Part shown: positions 47,130 to 63,169 of the stretch, one piece after another
Layout: each line of letters starts with the position of its first letter
Position numbering within the stretch: position 1 is the stretch's first letter
Assembly: GCA_047495785.1 (NCBI GenBank)
Contig: JBLDXI010000029.1
Span: forward strand, 2,232,001 to 2,296,000
Reading direction: 5' to 3'
From: Lepidodermella squamata
Taxonomy: Eukaryota > Gastrotricha
DNA length: 64,000 nucleotides
The notes under the pieces: generated by a model
Seen by the model: the letters and a program-made list of their open reading frames with translations, nothing else
Database searches by the model: none
What the model was told of the DNA's origin: nothing
Program-made: the position numbers and the translations under genes

Positions 47130-50100
47130 TCACCAGAATGGACACCAGCCTACATAGCATTGGCACAGGTATTCGGTAGATGTGGCCTGCTCGATTAGCA
47201 GCTGGACCTGTTCAGGAACCTCCAGCTCGTTCGGTCCAAAATCGCGGCCGAACAGCTTTTCTTTCACGCGATTGATGATGGCCGACGAGCGGCGACCAGC
47301 CTCGGCCGGGGCAACCGGGACGTGATTCGCAGCAGCCTGCTGTTGCGAGGAGCTTTGCTCAGCCAACTGAGCACTGCCGTTCACTGCGTCCGACTGTGCA
47401 GGCTCTTCATTAGTTCCTGCGGCACCGGCTTCAGCAGGTGATGGAGCACCTTCTGAAAAATTAGTGAAATCATAAGAAATATTTGTCCAAAAGATTAAGG
47501 AGGACTTACCATGCATCTGTTCCATGAGACGAGGGTTGATAACCGGATCGTAAACGAACGCTTCCAAGACGCCCATGAGTGAATCTTTGTTCTGGCGCAA
47601 CAACCGCATAGTCCATTCGCAAGACGACCGGAACAAACCGTCAATGCCAGTCACCTCCATCGCATTGACCATCATGCGAGTGAGACGGAACGGGATTTTC
47701 TCGGGGAAACGCTCGCGCTTCTGCGCCATTTCAAAGCAATCACCGAAATCGATGTGAATAATTTTCCCGGTGATGCGGTTGAGTAGTAAATTTGAAGGAT
47801 GGCGATCGCCGAGGCCCAACACGTAACCGACCATCGACATGACAGCCAGGGATCTGATGTAATTTTGACGCCGTTGGAACCACACGTCGGAGCTCGGACT
47901 CTTGAACCACAGAATTTTGGCTAGATCATCGCCCTTAGTCCGGTCAAGTGCGTACTCGAACACGTCCATTTTATGGTAGATGGGCAACGTGTCGTAGGTC
48001 GAGCAGTTTTGGTTCATCAAACGATGTTCAAGGTTGAGAATTACGTTTCTCCTCTCTCGGTATTCTTTGATCAAAGCGTGGAGGGTGTCGCAAGACGGCA
48101 GCCAGCCGATGAGACCGGAGTTTGTGTTCAGAGGAATGACTGAGAAGCGTTGAATAGTTCCCGAGAACTTGTCGGTTGGCGCGGCTTGAAGCATGAGAAG
48201 GTTGACGAGGCCGAAGAACTGCATGACACGTTCGTCGAGACGAATGTCTTCGTGGCCTTTAAGGAGGAATACGTACTCCTTGCCATCGTCGCCGAATACT
48301 GATATCTTTCGAGGGCGCTGCTTCGAGGAAATCACCTGAATGATCACATAACATGAATTAACACTACTGTGAACTTTAAAACTGAGACCAAAAATTTAAA
48401 TTTAAATTTGAAATAAATCGACGGTCTTTTGACAACGTGTCCCATAACTCTAAAACGAGAGAAGAAGTCACATCTCATGGCCAGAAATTGGTTAGAAAAA
48501 TTTAAAATTTAAATTAAATTAAATTTAAATATAAATTCACGAGAATAGTATCAAGTTTGTCACTTTTTGTCCGGGGAAATTTGGTCCAACCGGGTAAAAT
48601 TCCAGAAATTTCCGAACCAGTTACCATCAGGGTGTTCCGGGTTTTCTCCGGTGAATTTTTCTATTTATTAGGTTAAATCGCAGATAAAAGATGGAATTTT
48701 CTCTCTGTCGGTTTAATTCAAAAAATTACTTTAATTTCCAACAAAAAGTTGCCAGATTAAAAAATAGTTGCGCAACTTCTGGGACACGCTGTAATTTTGT
48801 AAATTTCGACACGCAATTCGTCATTTTTCTGAAATTAAACGTCTTGCATCCTTAATTCGCGAATTCACCGAATAAATTTACATTTTACAAGAGAAAAACG
48901 GAGTATTTTTGACCAGTTTTGATTTAATTTGGCCGAAAAATTTAGTTCCGAAATTTTTCAAAATTTAACGATTTTAGCGAAAATGTCCCAGCGATAATCT
49001 TTCATGGTTGGGTTTCATATCAACAAATCAGGCGATTCAGATGAAAGCACAAATCTTTGTAAAATCAAAAAGTAAACTGACCTGGACAGTAGGTACAACA
49101 CGCGAAATTGTGACCAGCTTCTTATTCGGATCGTACGTACCAGGCACGCAGATACTCAAATCGCGGCAGTTGTACAGCTGCGGGGATGTAAACTGCAGTT
49201 CGATACTCGTCATCTGCTGCAGCTGGGGCGTCAATTTTCTGAACATATTCAGGAAAAAATGCCACGCCTGAACTATGCAATCATTGCCGGCCGCAGCCAT
49301 ATTTTGCTGCTGTTGCTGGCTTTGCGCATTCGCCTGCAAATTCTGCTGTTGCTGCTGAATCCGCTTATAACGATCAATGAAATCTTTCGCGCCTTTCAAC
49401 TCGCTGTCATACATCGCCAGGAAAGACTGCTCATGCGACGTTTCAGGCCGGCGTGAAATCTCAGCGTACAACTGATCGATAATTTCCAACATAGCCGTCG
49501 TGTTATGATCATTATAGAACGCTTTCGATGCCTCCTCGAGACCTTCATGCCAGCGTTCTTGCCACAAAATCGCAATTCGGACCAGTTCGTTACTTACCAT
49601 CAACGTTTCGTTGACTAGCTGCGGGTTCTTCTCGCAAACGGCTTGTAAAATCATTTTAGCGGCCTGAAGTCGCATGGCTGATTGCGTATTTAAGGTGGTC
49701 TGCGGCGCTTGAGCTGCGACTGATAAGCTGTAAACCAAGGCTTGAGGACGTAACTGGCCGACTGTTTTCAACAATTGCTGCACTGAATCGCGGACATCTG
49801 GGTTCCTAGCGTCGATTCTCGCGATTAGTTGCGGAATTAATTGAAGCCAGGCGTCGACTGGAACAGTGGGCAGGCAGTTTCGAACGCCGGCTAAAACAAG
49901 GTTCCAATCACCGTGTTCAAACCAGAGTGACATAAGCCGGACCAAATCGTGGATTGAATCTCGGGGCCGTAGAGTGACAGACCTCGCAAAACCTAAAAAA
50001 ATATTTTTACAATTTTAAATGAAAGGTTCGAGGCGTAGTTTAGTCTTGAAATATATTCTCATTAGTTTATCTTGAAATTCAATATTTGGGGAACCTGTCT

Positions 50101-53100
50101 GCCTGCCTCTATGCCAGTCAGACAACGGTCGCCGACGATTTTTCTGTACTCAACTATCAGCCATTTGTTATTCAGTCTGTGTCGGAAGCCAAAGATCCCG
50201 TCACTAATCAGACCGGAAGGCTTTCCTGAAAGATAACCCTGAGCCTATTATCGCATAACTATTTTCTCGTTTTAGGGCGGAGTTCGGCCAGAACGTTGCT
50301 GCTGCGGCTCCGAGCGCTGTGCTAGTCGTCGGAGGCCCGCCTGCCGAGACAGCTAATGCCTGTTGTGGACATTCCGGACATGAGGGTTACCCGCTTTATT
50401 TGCCTCGAAATCTTCGTTCCTCTTTTAAGCCCCGATTAGCCCCGAGACGCCTGAACGACTCGTTTCGTGGAATGAGCCGAAATGGTCGTGGAGCCAGATC
50501 AATTGTTAAAACTGACAAATCTTATTGTAAGGAAAACACCGGGCGGGTGAAGTTAATTTTGGGTTATTATCCACTTCAAATCACATAGTTAGTTGATCAT
50601 AGCAATAATGCATTGCGGAATCTTTGCCTGACCTAATTATGGACACACTACCGCGCGGCAGGTCGCCGATCCTGATGGATAATGAGTTACCGCGCCTTCG
50701 CCTGTTAAACCGGCTGTTGATGCGGCTGTCGCAGAATACGTGCCGAATGAAGTTAGCGGATCACTCGAACGCAAGTCGCTATTACTTTCAACGGATATTT
50801 TCGAATGGAAGAATGATTTCATTTGCATAAATCGAAGGTGTCGCATTTGCCGGGTTTCTTAAGGGCCATTCGCTCGACACCCGATTCAAATGTCAACGAC
50901 GCCTCTTCAACCATCTCTCCAGGCGAAAATGGTGGAAGGTGGAGTGGTGGCCGAGGACTATGAGAATATCAAGGATCCTTCTCTTTATTTTGACACGTTA
51001 GTTGTTGCAAATGGCAAGAATCGATTTATTATAGGCGGTGCAGGCCATACAAATTTTGTTACGTTCTAATTTTCGAATAAAACCGCCAAATTTTTTCAGG
51101 TAACGTTGCCATACCTCAGAACTATGTCCCTTGAGTGACATTCCGCTTATTAGTGATGATGTTACACTGGTTAAAAGGGACATCGGATTATGAAATCGGA
51201 TTTATAAATTAAATTTCATTTATAAATTAATTAATTTTTATAAATTTATCATTTATGTCTCTCAATTTAAAAAATTAAATTTTACTTATCCCAGACAAAA
51301 AAATTAATTAAAATTTCTCTGTATTCATCAAAATTAGGTTCTATGTTTTTAAGAGCCCATAGTGAGAAGAAATCTTAACCTTTAACAGCATCGACGCAGC
51401 AGCGCTCGGCAATCGTTTTATTAGGCCAAATAGCCGGCTGATTTTCGGCAATTTCCTCGCCAGCCGGGCGTTGGCTCCACAACGAGACAATATCGTAGTT
51501 CACCTGAGCCCATTCGTGCCAGGCTTTGTAAGCCTTCTCATCATGAATCGTCGAATTACGGTAGTATTCCAGCGCTTTCATCTTCGCCTCCTCGTCATTA
51601 GCTGCCGTTGAAATATGATTCTGCCACGTCGCAAGACGCCGGTAGCATTTACCCAGATAAACTTTTAAGGTGGACGTATTTTCAGAGTTCGCGGGTAATA
51701 AACTCAACCGGTTTTGATTCTCACTAACCAGCCGTTTCAGCCCGGAAAAGGCAACATCTTTCGACCCTTCATTCCATAATTGCTTAAGACAAGCGAGGGC
51801 TAGGGGTGGGCTATCAGGCGGGAAGTTGCCCTCGCAACTCGCGAGGGATGGCACGTCCAACAACCGGCATAAAATCCGATTCGCCAACTCCGGGTAACCG
51901 GCCCGGTTCGAAATCGTAGCCGCTTTCAACCAGTCCTGCTCCTGCTCCCTGACCGGCAAAATCAACCCGCGAACGGTTAGCAGATTCAAAAAGTCATCGA
52001 TTTGACGGCGGCAATTTTGAACCCGGACGTGCCAGTTCGATTTTGTAGTCGCTTTAAGGGTGGGGTTCATACCAACCGCGACAACCTCCTCCAGCTCACA
52101 CAGCGTCTGCGCCTCGATAACGTGGGGGTAAACACGTCGGTAACCTTCGCCGATCATTGTCGACAATTGACTAGTCAAAGCCTGTCTAGCCATTCCGATT
52201 TGAAGCAACGACTCTCGCCATGATGATTTCGTAACGGCAATAGCTGCTTTGAACATATGAGCGGCATGGGTGTCGTTGACTTGAAGGGCGCCGTATCTGG
52301 CTAAAACCTCCCACTCCCTCAGACCGAGCGCGGCTGAACACATCAATTCAGCAGCTACATCTTGCTGTTCTGGTAGGATGGCGGACCAGCTTTCTTGACC
52401 GACTTTAAGCACTGCCTCCCAATCACCCAGTTGTTTGAGACAGGTCATTCGCCGAACGGCTAGTTCTCCCATCAACTGAACATCCCCGGCCGCTTCTTCG
52501 TGCCGCTGTTCGTAGATTTCAAGAGCACCACGCCATTCGCCGAGTTTTTCGAACCAGGTCTCAGGGACCTTAGCCTGGGACGAGCTTTTCTTGAATTGGT
52601 GAATCACACCCTTCGCACTCTCCGCCGCGTCCATCTTAATGTGAACATCGACCAACGACGCCCATAATTCGTGAGGGATGGGGCTGTGGGCCTCTGTTAG
52701 TAACGAAAATTCGTCCTCGTAGTGACGTAGGGCCTTCGCAAAGGCTCGGCAGGTTACAGCCGCGTCGCCCGCTACGCAATTTTTAATCAAATTCCCACCA
52801 CTTCCGAACTCGGAGTGCTTAAATAGGTCGAATAAATCGAGAATTTGATGTAGAATCGACGCGTCTGTATTCGATTTCAGCGCTTTATGCAACGCGTTCA
52901 TCAACTCATCCTGCGCTGATTCGTTCAATTCCTCCCAGATTGATAGAAACGCGGAGTTGAACAGGGATGAAACTAAACGAGGGCAGTCTTGGAGGATACC
53001 AGGCGCGCATGTTCTCAGCGCGGTTGAGGAGGACTCCTTCAGCATAGCAACGCCCAATTCTTTAAGCCAGGTCTGCCAATCCTCAGTCGAGGCGCATCGA

Positions 53101-56100
53101 TCAGTTTGCCATTTCGACTTCAAATTAAGGAGGACGGGTTTCGCCTTGCGAAAATGTGCCATGGATTGATGGCCGATTGCGCCGGAACTTGCGGAGACAA
53201 TCGAACCACCCTGGTTGCCACTCATCGGGTTCGAAGAGGGCCTAGGTGCCTGCATAGCAGTTGGCCATAACCCGTGGAGTCGCTCCAAAATATTCTCGCC
53301 GTCGACTAAATCATTGAAACCGCCATCAGACATTCGCACGTATCTAGTAACGGCTAAATCATAGAGATGGCGGTCACTAGCCGCGAGAGGCTTAGCGGCC
53401 TTGAGCCGTTCGCTGACCATAGGCTCGAATGGGGCGAATTTCTTACCAGATTGGCAAACCAGCCTGACTAGCAGATTGATCAAATCCGGGTAGATTTCAT
53501 TAATCGCGGCCGAATCTGTCGAATTTAGGCACTTCAAAATAGCCCGAACAATAACTGCGAGATAATCAGTTAAATTAAGGTGGACGATTAATGATGACAG
53601 TGTTTCGCAGGCGATTTTTCTCTGCACTGTTTGCGAGTGTTCATTGCCTAGAATTGCGACAGCACCCGGGACTACCAGCGACTCGTAACCATGGAGACAA
53701 CGAGCGAGTTCTCTCAGGCAAACCAGCGGTGATAATTCTTCCATTTGAAACAAATGGGCACTAACGTGCTCTGCGACTAGAACGACATAGGGCGCGAAAT
53801 CAGGGCCGAGACTTGACGCCAGAGTTGCGACTAGGTCGAAAAGCGCTGGTTGTAACCTCGGGGTATACCAGTACGGCTTAACGGCTTGGAGCAGGGTGGT
53901 CAAATAAGGCCGGGCATACAGTCTAGCCTGGGCTAACATTTGCCCAATTCGCTGAATCAGCAGTTGTTTGAACTCGACATCCGAGTTATTAAGGCGGGCG
54001 ATCAAGCTTGGAATGACTTGTTCAAGGTAAGGAGCACCACTCGGGCCTAGGTACTCAAAAACCCGGCCTAACGTCTCAACCGCGCTTTTTTCATGTTTCG
54101 CCATGGATGGGTCATTCAGCGTCTGTAGCAACGCGGCCATAGCAACAGCCGGGTAGTAATCCTCCATTTGTTGGCTTGAAAACTGAATCAATAAATCAGC
54201 GGTTAGTAGGTCGCATTCGATGAAACTCGGCGTATCCGGCTGTTTTGAGGTGGATAGAGCCAAGGTATAGCCGGGTTCGAACGACGCGTCTACGTGCTGA
54301 ATTTCCTGCTGCAAGGCTGGGTCTAAAGCGCCGAGTAAGCCGAGTAGACGAACGGCGGTTAGCCTCATCTCTTTATTCGTCTCGGTCCTGATTAGATTCA
54401 ACAGAGCCTCGAGGAGGGTCGGGTGGCTACGGTGGATATTCGCGCTTTGAGGGACGTAAGTCATGAATTTACAAAACGCCCCCAACGCCGCTCGTCTCCT
54501 CGCACCGGCTGCCGTGGCTGGCAACAACAATTGGGTGACAAAAATGTCGATGAGCGCATCTGAATGAAGCGAGACCGCGTTTGGAGCTACCCTGGCTAGC
54601 GTCCCAATTGATTGAAGGGAAGTCACGATCAAACTAGCCGATTGTTGATCGTCTTGTAGCAAACGTAACAAAGTCGCTATTGCAGGTTGGGCGTAGGCCG
54701 TTGCGATATGGCTGCAGCATGATAACAACCAGGAAACAGCCTCAACAGCCGATTCCTTCTGCCTAGCCGAGCCTAAATGCTCTAGTTCAAGCAAATTGTG
54801 AAGCAATACTGAGCGTAATTTCGGTAGAATAGCACCGCAGTTCATGTTGCAAAGTCGGCCTAGTAAGGCAACAGCTTCATGTCTGACCAGAGGATCGTCG
54901 TCATTTAACGTCAGGAACAACATGTCCAGCAGTTCCTGTTGGGCGAGGAATGGGTCCATGCGTTCGGTTGAGCAAAGGGCTCGAAGGACGGTCAGGCGAA
55001 CAGTCGGGTCTGAGTCGACTAGACCGAGCCGAACCAAGTCTCGCAGTCGGGAAGTCACGAATCGTAAAGTTTCCTGGCCATATCGGTGGTATTGACGCAA
55101 ATAAGCCTCCAAGAGCTAAAATAAAAAGAGAAATTTCGAATTATTAAGGTGGATTCTTTTTCAATTATTTAAAAGTTGAAAGGCTGTGTTCGCCTATTCG
55201 TCCATTTCGCTTCGGATACTAATGGTACTCCGGTACTCCGGTACTCAATGGTTTCTTTTTCAGCTTATATGATTATTTAGAGTTTGATCTCAAAGGTTTA
55301 TTCTATACTACACGAAATACTTTTACGGTGGAAGGGGCTAGCGATAAAGCTTAAAGAGTTTTGAAAATGCGCCTTTTACGTCTCGTTTGAACGTGTGATG
55401 TCCATAGCCGAATTGTGAAACCTCAAAACTGAGTAAATTCAGCTTGGTAAATATTGCTTAGCTCAGCGACGGTTTCTCTGGGTGCTTACAGCTCGACGTT
55501 CCTGCTACTTATGAGGCTTTTTTGTCTGTCAATTTTTTAAAAATTAGTAATTATTGGCAATTAAATTCTATCTAATTGGCAGGTTGTGACGTCATCAAGT
55601 TCAAACGACAAAATCAACAAAGCTGGTGCGCCAGCTTAAAAATTGCCAATTACTTGCCACTTCAAGACTCAGTATTCAACTAAACAAATTGTGGGAATAA
55701 AGCATTAACTTCCAAGTTCTCAGCCAATTTTTTCCAATTGGATTGAATTGAATTGAGGATTTCACCACAACTTCAGGTCGATGCCCTAATAAAACCAATC
55801 GTTCAATTTTAGTTACCTTTCGGTTACCGAAAGAGTCAAACTAAGGGGATGCTAAGTCGAATATTATCAAAAATTTCTCATGTAGGAGGTAGAAAAAGTC
55901 TCTGATTAACATCATTACGGTATCATTTCCCATTTTTTTTCAAAAACTCGATCACGTTTTTACCTCAATATCAAGCTGCATCAGACGCATAACAACAGGA
56001 ACAGCATCGATACGAACTTCCTCCTTTTCGTGCTCCAAGCAAACGGCGACAACTCGACCCAACAAATCACGACTTGTCTCTTTATCAAATCGGAAGAGTT

Positions 56101-57843
56101 GAATCGCCTGAAGAGCTAGTTTCACCATCGAATATTCCGAACTAGCCGCACTTCCAGCTGTTGAAAATACCGACGCGAGAGACGGAGCGGATGAAACGCG
56201 ACGATCGCCTGCTTTAAGAGGTGAGCTTGCGACTTGAAGGGTCGCATTTACCAAAGTAACGATTCCGTCTTTGATTTTCCGTTCCAAATCCGGGCAGAAA
56301 CCGGCAATGGCACGGAAACAGATTGGCAGGCCTGGGGTCAAGCCGAGCGAGATGGCTTGGTCGATTAATCGAATCAGCTCATCGATAGCAGGTGTTCCGC
56401 AAACCTGAGCCAAGGCGCTCATACAGAGAAAAGCTCGCTCTGATGTTTGCGACTTTTGAATGGCTTGACTTATACAATCACTAATCAAGGCTCGGTGACG
56501 CACTAAAAAATCCAATCACGTGATTAAAATGTTAACTAATTACCAAAAACTTACAAATTTCTTGACCAACGGCAATAATAAGCATCGCCATCGCAGTTAA
56601 GGCGGCTGGTTTGACGGAAGGTTCGCCTTTCTTAGCCAAATTAGTCATGTGAACGACAGTACGTTCCAACTGGGGTTTGAAAGCCATCAGCGAAAAAGCG
56701 GCGAGGCGAGGCGAAATCTGTAGAATCGTCTTTTGAATGTTCGCAGGTTTCAAAACCATAGAGTTAGTGACGAATGTCTGAATAGTATTGAAGTTATCAG
56801 CAATTAGTTTTCGACAGGCTCGCGACTCAGGAAAAGCAGTAAGCTCTTTAGCAGTAATCCGGCCATCGTTTAAGCTTTCCGAGCCGACTACTTCTATGCT
56901 GTTCCCTGGAACTACATTTGATTCGCTGACTTGTGGAGCTGTAGGTGAAATTGAAAAATTGGCAGCAAAATGCTCGAGCTGACGCCACTGTAGATCAAAG
57001 TGGGAGTTGGCAAGTCGGAGCAGTTGTAGTAAAATAAGCAATTGCCCATGCGTTCGATCATCACGGGGTGATTCAGAGCTTTTGCCTGATCTGGCAAGTT
57101 CGTCGACGCAAGCTCGCCAGTAACTGTTAACTGACGATGGGTCGCGAGCTTCACGTTCAACGAGAACGCAAAGACCAGCGAACAGAGCTAATCCAGCGGC
57201 TTCGCGAACTTCAGGCTCCTTGTGGCGCAGGGGTATGAAGATTCCTTCGAAAAATACAGCTGCGTGTAAAAAGAAGTGATTTGGTGCACTTTGAGCCAGC
57301 TCTCGTAAAACATAAAGGGCGGCGAGCTGGTTGTAATTGGAATCTCGCATCCATTCAAGAGAACGAGTAATCTGGTCATTCACGAGATCGGTCGTAAACG
57401 CCAAGGCATGAACGCAGATGCGACATAGTGCGCATGCGACTGGTTCCAACACCGTAACTTGGCGCTGCTTCATCAAGTTACGCAGAAAATTCGCAAATCT
57501 ATTAAGCCGAGCTATTTTGTTCTTCGAGTCCAAAGCGACGATGCATTCTAAAACGTATAGCATAGTAAACTCGAGCCTCAATTTTCACATTTAAGCACAA
57601 ACCAATGGCAAGAATAACTCCTTTGATAGGACCTGCTTCCTGAGTTTCAAGAACCTTGCGAATCGGCTCGTTGAAGCCATCCAGAAAGGCATCAGCCTGC
57701 TCCGGCGCTAGTTCAAGGAAATCGAGTCCCAAATATTGCTTCAGCTCGAGATGAGCACGGCGACGTTTAATATCGTCGTTGGATTTGTCAGCAAGTTTAG
57801 CAACATATGAAGCTGCTAATTCGCTCATTTTAGGATCACTCAT
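47130..57843 (-). CDS. mTOR: Target of rapamycin (TOR) serine/threonine kinase
   Basis: Seven exons, 57843-57603, 57547-56555, 56502-55964, 55115-51380, 49992-49082, 48335-47510 and 47452-47130, total 7569 nt and about 2522 residues, close to human mTOR. HEAT repeats fill the first half, for example DPTVRLTVLRALCS and DPLVRHEAVALLGRL. The FAT domain follows (WFEKLGEWRGALEIYEQRHE), then AVKGFARSVTLRPRDSIHDL. The FRB domain is ILWQERWHEGLEEASKAFYN. The kinase has KQRPRKISVFGDDGKEYVFL, LKGHEDIRLDERVMQFFGL, GLGDRHPSN (catalytic loop) and HIDFGDCFE (DFG-type). An Ala/Glu/Gln-rich regulatory insert precedes the FATC, which ends CQCYVGWCPFW. TOR is the catalytic core of TORC1/TORC2. Oddities are a Gln-rich insertion and contact changes in the FRB. 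Confidence 0.96.
48437..48787. mobile_element. Dispersed MITE copy 2 (GTGTCCCA family) in TOR intron 5
   Basis: The element begins GTGTCCCATAA and ends in its inverse TGGGACAC. It matches 37015-37368 throughout, including AAGTCACATCTCA, TTTGTCACTT, AAATTTGGTCC, ACCGGGTAAAAT and GGTTAAATCGCAGATAAA-like blocks. Slightly longer inverted ends (ACARCGTGTCCCA) can be traced. It has no coding capacity. Confidence 0.72.
49993..51379 (+). pseudogene. Coding-like fragments in TOR intron 4, antisense to TOR
   Basis: This unusually large TOR intron (1387 bp) contains plus-strand stretches with coding texture: LSACLYASQTTVADDFSVLN then PFVIQSVSEAKDPVTNQTGR (about 50098-50225), GQNVAAAAPSAVLVVGGPPA (about 50285-50345) after a GTTTTAG, and NEVSGSLERKSLLLSTDIFE then NDFICINRRCRICRV (about 50746-50860). 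They occupy different frames and are divided by stops. I recognise no family. A decayed mobile-element or host gene fragment is likely. The 51190-51260 stretch is nearly pure AT with hairpin potential. Confidence 0.35.
55116..55963 (-). other. TOR intron 3 (848 bp)
   Basis: No gene or element boundary seen. It contains one TTAAGGTGG word near the exon 4 acceptor (about 55144) and a short GTACTCCG tandem at about 55225. Confidence 0.4.
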
Positions 57844-60349
<2,506 letters not shown>

Positions 60350-61485
60350 GAGTTTGGTTGAAATATCGCGCATAATTCGAACATTCCATAGTTGAAGATG
60401 TTGTGAGGCAACTCTAATTTTTCTTTTAGCGGTGAAAATAATTTATTCGAGTCGTTTTATCGGAGAAGCATTGCCAATGTTCTGTGGAGTTGGGTCTATC
60501 TTTTTACTGTGCCTTGGAACTAACAATTTCGGCAGTTCTTTCTGGTGAAAATGAGCTATATTTATTTCTTCGAATTTCCGTGCAATCGACACTGCTATAA
60601 CATGTGATGGGTTAAAAATAAAATTTCGAAGTAAAAAACGGTTGTTGTTTCACTGAAGAGGAAAATATTGATACAACTTAGTCCGAACCGGAGTTTCAAA
60701 ATTAAATCTGTTAGAATGAGAAACGTCAGGTAGTCAAGAAAAGCCATCAAGCGCGGTGGTTGGAATTCATTAAAATTGCTGTAAATTTTATCGCTTTTAG
60801 GCAGTTTGGAAATGAAAATACAAGAGAAATCAAGGTAAAATACATTTCCTAGCTGAAATTTCGGGAAGACCAGAATTTTTGTATTAGCCAGGTTTGAACA
60901 TTAGGAACATGGGGTTTTTGCATAAAATTCAGGCGTCTGAAGCATCCACAGGCATATACCTAAAGGTGAGGTATAAAATCGGGTAATTTTGGAATGTGTA
61001 AAAATGTTTAACTATATTTTTCTGGATTTTTCTAAAAAATCAAAATTCGATCCAAAATTTTATGGTGAATTATTGAAGCTCTCGAGGCCGTTTTATTGAA
61101 CATAGGTAAGCATCCAGGCAAAGCTAGGCGAAAACTTGGGGAAAAAACGCAGATAAAATAGATTTAGCAAAATCTCAAAATTTGCACCAAAATCAGGATT
61201 CCATTGTTTCAGATTTCATATGAGTGACAGCTGATTTTTACTTTGTCCGAAGTAACCGAAGTTACAATCAAGTTTTACTGGACAATTTTTCGACATGTGT
61301 GTTGATTCAAGATGGCAATTTTTCCATGTTTTTACAAACGGACGCGCCAGTCTCAAAGAACACAGATGGCGAATGACCTTTGACCGACCCTTTCACGGCT
61401 CAGGTTAGGAGAATAAATCTTATTAGTTTCAGTCCATTGTTGTTGTTTTGATTAATTGTTGTGGTTTTGAAGTTTTAACCGTGGC
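60350..61485. other. GALE 3' UTR and spacer to the bestrophin pair
   Basis: GALE's 3' UTR with AATAAA at about 60617, then about 850 bp of AT-rich DNA with no recognisable gene or bounded repeat. Confidence 0.45.
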
Positions 61486-63169
61486 ATGACGGTGTGCTAC
61501 AACGCTGACGTAGCGACTGCCCGACCGTTCGGTTTTGTTCGACTGCTATTTCGCTGGCGCGGCTCGTTTTACAAACTTATTTTTCATCAATTCATTATTT
61601 ACGTCGTCCTATACACGACACTGAATCTTGTCTACGGGTTCGTGCTAAATGAGAGCCAGCGGGAGACTTTCGACCAGGTCGGGTTGAAACTGGGCCAAGG
61701 GTCGGCTATCGTCGTCGGCTCGATCGCGTTTTGCTTGAATTTTTTCATGCAACAAATCTACAAGCGGTACTGGGAGAATTTCCAGCAAGTTCCATGGCCA
61801 GATTCGCTGGCTTTTTACATCAATAGCTACGTGTCTGGGTCAGACAAACGAGGTCGGCTGCTTCGTCGGACAATGGTAAATGACGAATATTTCCGAAGCT
61901 GAGAATTGAAATAATAATTTTCTAGATTCGATACTCAGTAGCATCGATCGTCCTAGCTCTCATGTCGGTCAGCCAGCGAATTCGGAAGCTTTTCCCGAGT
62001 CTGCAATACCTGGTTGTAGCCGGGTTTCTGACCGAGAGTGAGACCAAGATCTTGGAAAATGCGACTGTGGCGAGGTACATGGTTCCGCTGGCTTGGTGCG
62101 CGGCTCTGGTGAAGCGTGCCCGAATCAAGGAGAACCGAATTGATGAAGACATCGGCTACAACGCGATCGTAGAACAGATCGACAAAATTCGATCAAAATG
62201 TGGAATGTGTGTGATTGAGATTTTTTTCTCGAATTTTAGCAATTTTTTATAGGCTCATCTACTACAATGCTAATCCTGTTCCACTAGCCTATATCCACGT
62301 CGTTGTTTTGGCTGTGTATTCGTTTTTTACCACGGTTTGTCCATCTTAAAGAATCGAAATTTCAAGCATTTTTTTATTGAATTAGGCGGCAATGGCTGGT
62401 AGCCACCGGTCTCAAACCGATGAAATTCACGATTCACTACTTCAAGGCGCATCTCTCGTTGAAATTCTATTGGTCAGGCTGTTGTCTGAGCTAATCACTC
62501 TGTTGCAGTTCGCAATCTGCGCCGGGATGTTGGCCGCAACTGAATCGCTAATTTGCCCGTTCGGCAACAACGACGGCGATTTTGAAACCGACGAAATCGT
62601 GAAGCGACACCTGAGCATCGCCTACCTCATCGTCGATGATATGCATTCGCTGATTCCGCAACTGTCTTCGTTGGACGACCCAAGCAGTGTTTCGAAGAGT
62701 ACTGAAACTTTGGATGATAATCGCAGCCGAACTTTCATCACGATGAAGTCGGTTTCTGTTGCTAGCCGCGATCCTAGTCGTCAAGCTTCAGTCATGGTGA
62801 GAACTCGTTTTTTTTATTTAATTTTTAAATTTTTTGATCTTTATTCAGCAAAATCATTCTCTCGATGACGAAGATGGCCTGGAATTGCTGTACCGTCTAT
62901 CTGGAATTGAGAACCTGGGTCGCAATGGCCGAATTCGGCAGCGTTTCCTGAGGTGGTTGCGGCGGATTCCTCTCCTTCGATCCATTTTCTCATTCCGCGC
63001 CCCTCGGGACAGCTACAACCCGACTCCGGAACCGACATTTGTGCCGCTGAACCAACAGACCCAGCGACCATCAGTGCATTCGACCTCGTACCCTAACTCA
63101 AACACACCTCCCTCGTCGAACACTCCACCAACTTTGTTGCGATTGCTTAGTTTCCGTCGCATTAATTAA
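61486..63169 (+). CDS. Bestrophin-family anion channel 1
   Basis: Five exons, 61486-61875, 61926-62206, 62253-62334, 62386-62796 and 62849-63169, join to 1485 nt, 494 residues. Family marks are FRWRGSFYKLIFHQFIIYVV, RLLRRTMIRYSVAS, LVVAGFLTESE, PVPLAYIHVVVLAVYSFFTT and CPFGNNDGDFETDEIVKRHL with VDDMHSLIP. Bestrophins are pentameric calcium-activated chloride channels. Aligned with human BEST1, the neck keeps F80 and F84, but I76 is Gly and the GFYV signature is NFFM. The calcium clasp NPFGEDDDD reads CPFGNNDGD, changing N296 and D301 while keeping D304. The cytoplasmic tail is Pro/Ser-rich and variable. AATAAA follows at 63250. Calcium gating is probably altered (inference). Confidence 0.93.

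Noticed and set aside
48484-48540. AAATTTAAATT-rich tract as a replication or matrix element
   Set aside because: Simple AT-rich sequence inside a MITE copy; nothing specific supports a function.
54844-55147. Plus-strand frames opposite TOR exon 4
   Set aside because: Shadow frames of a long, well-conserved exon on the other strand.
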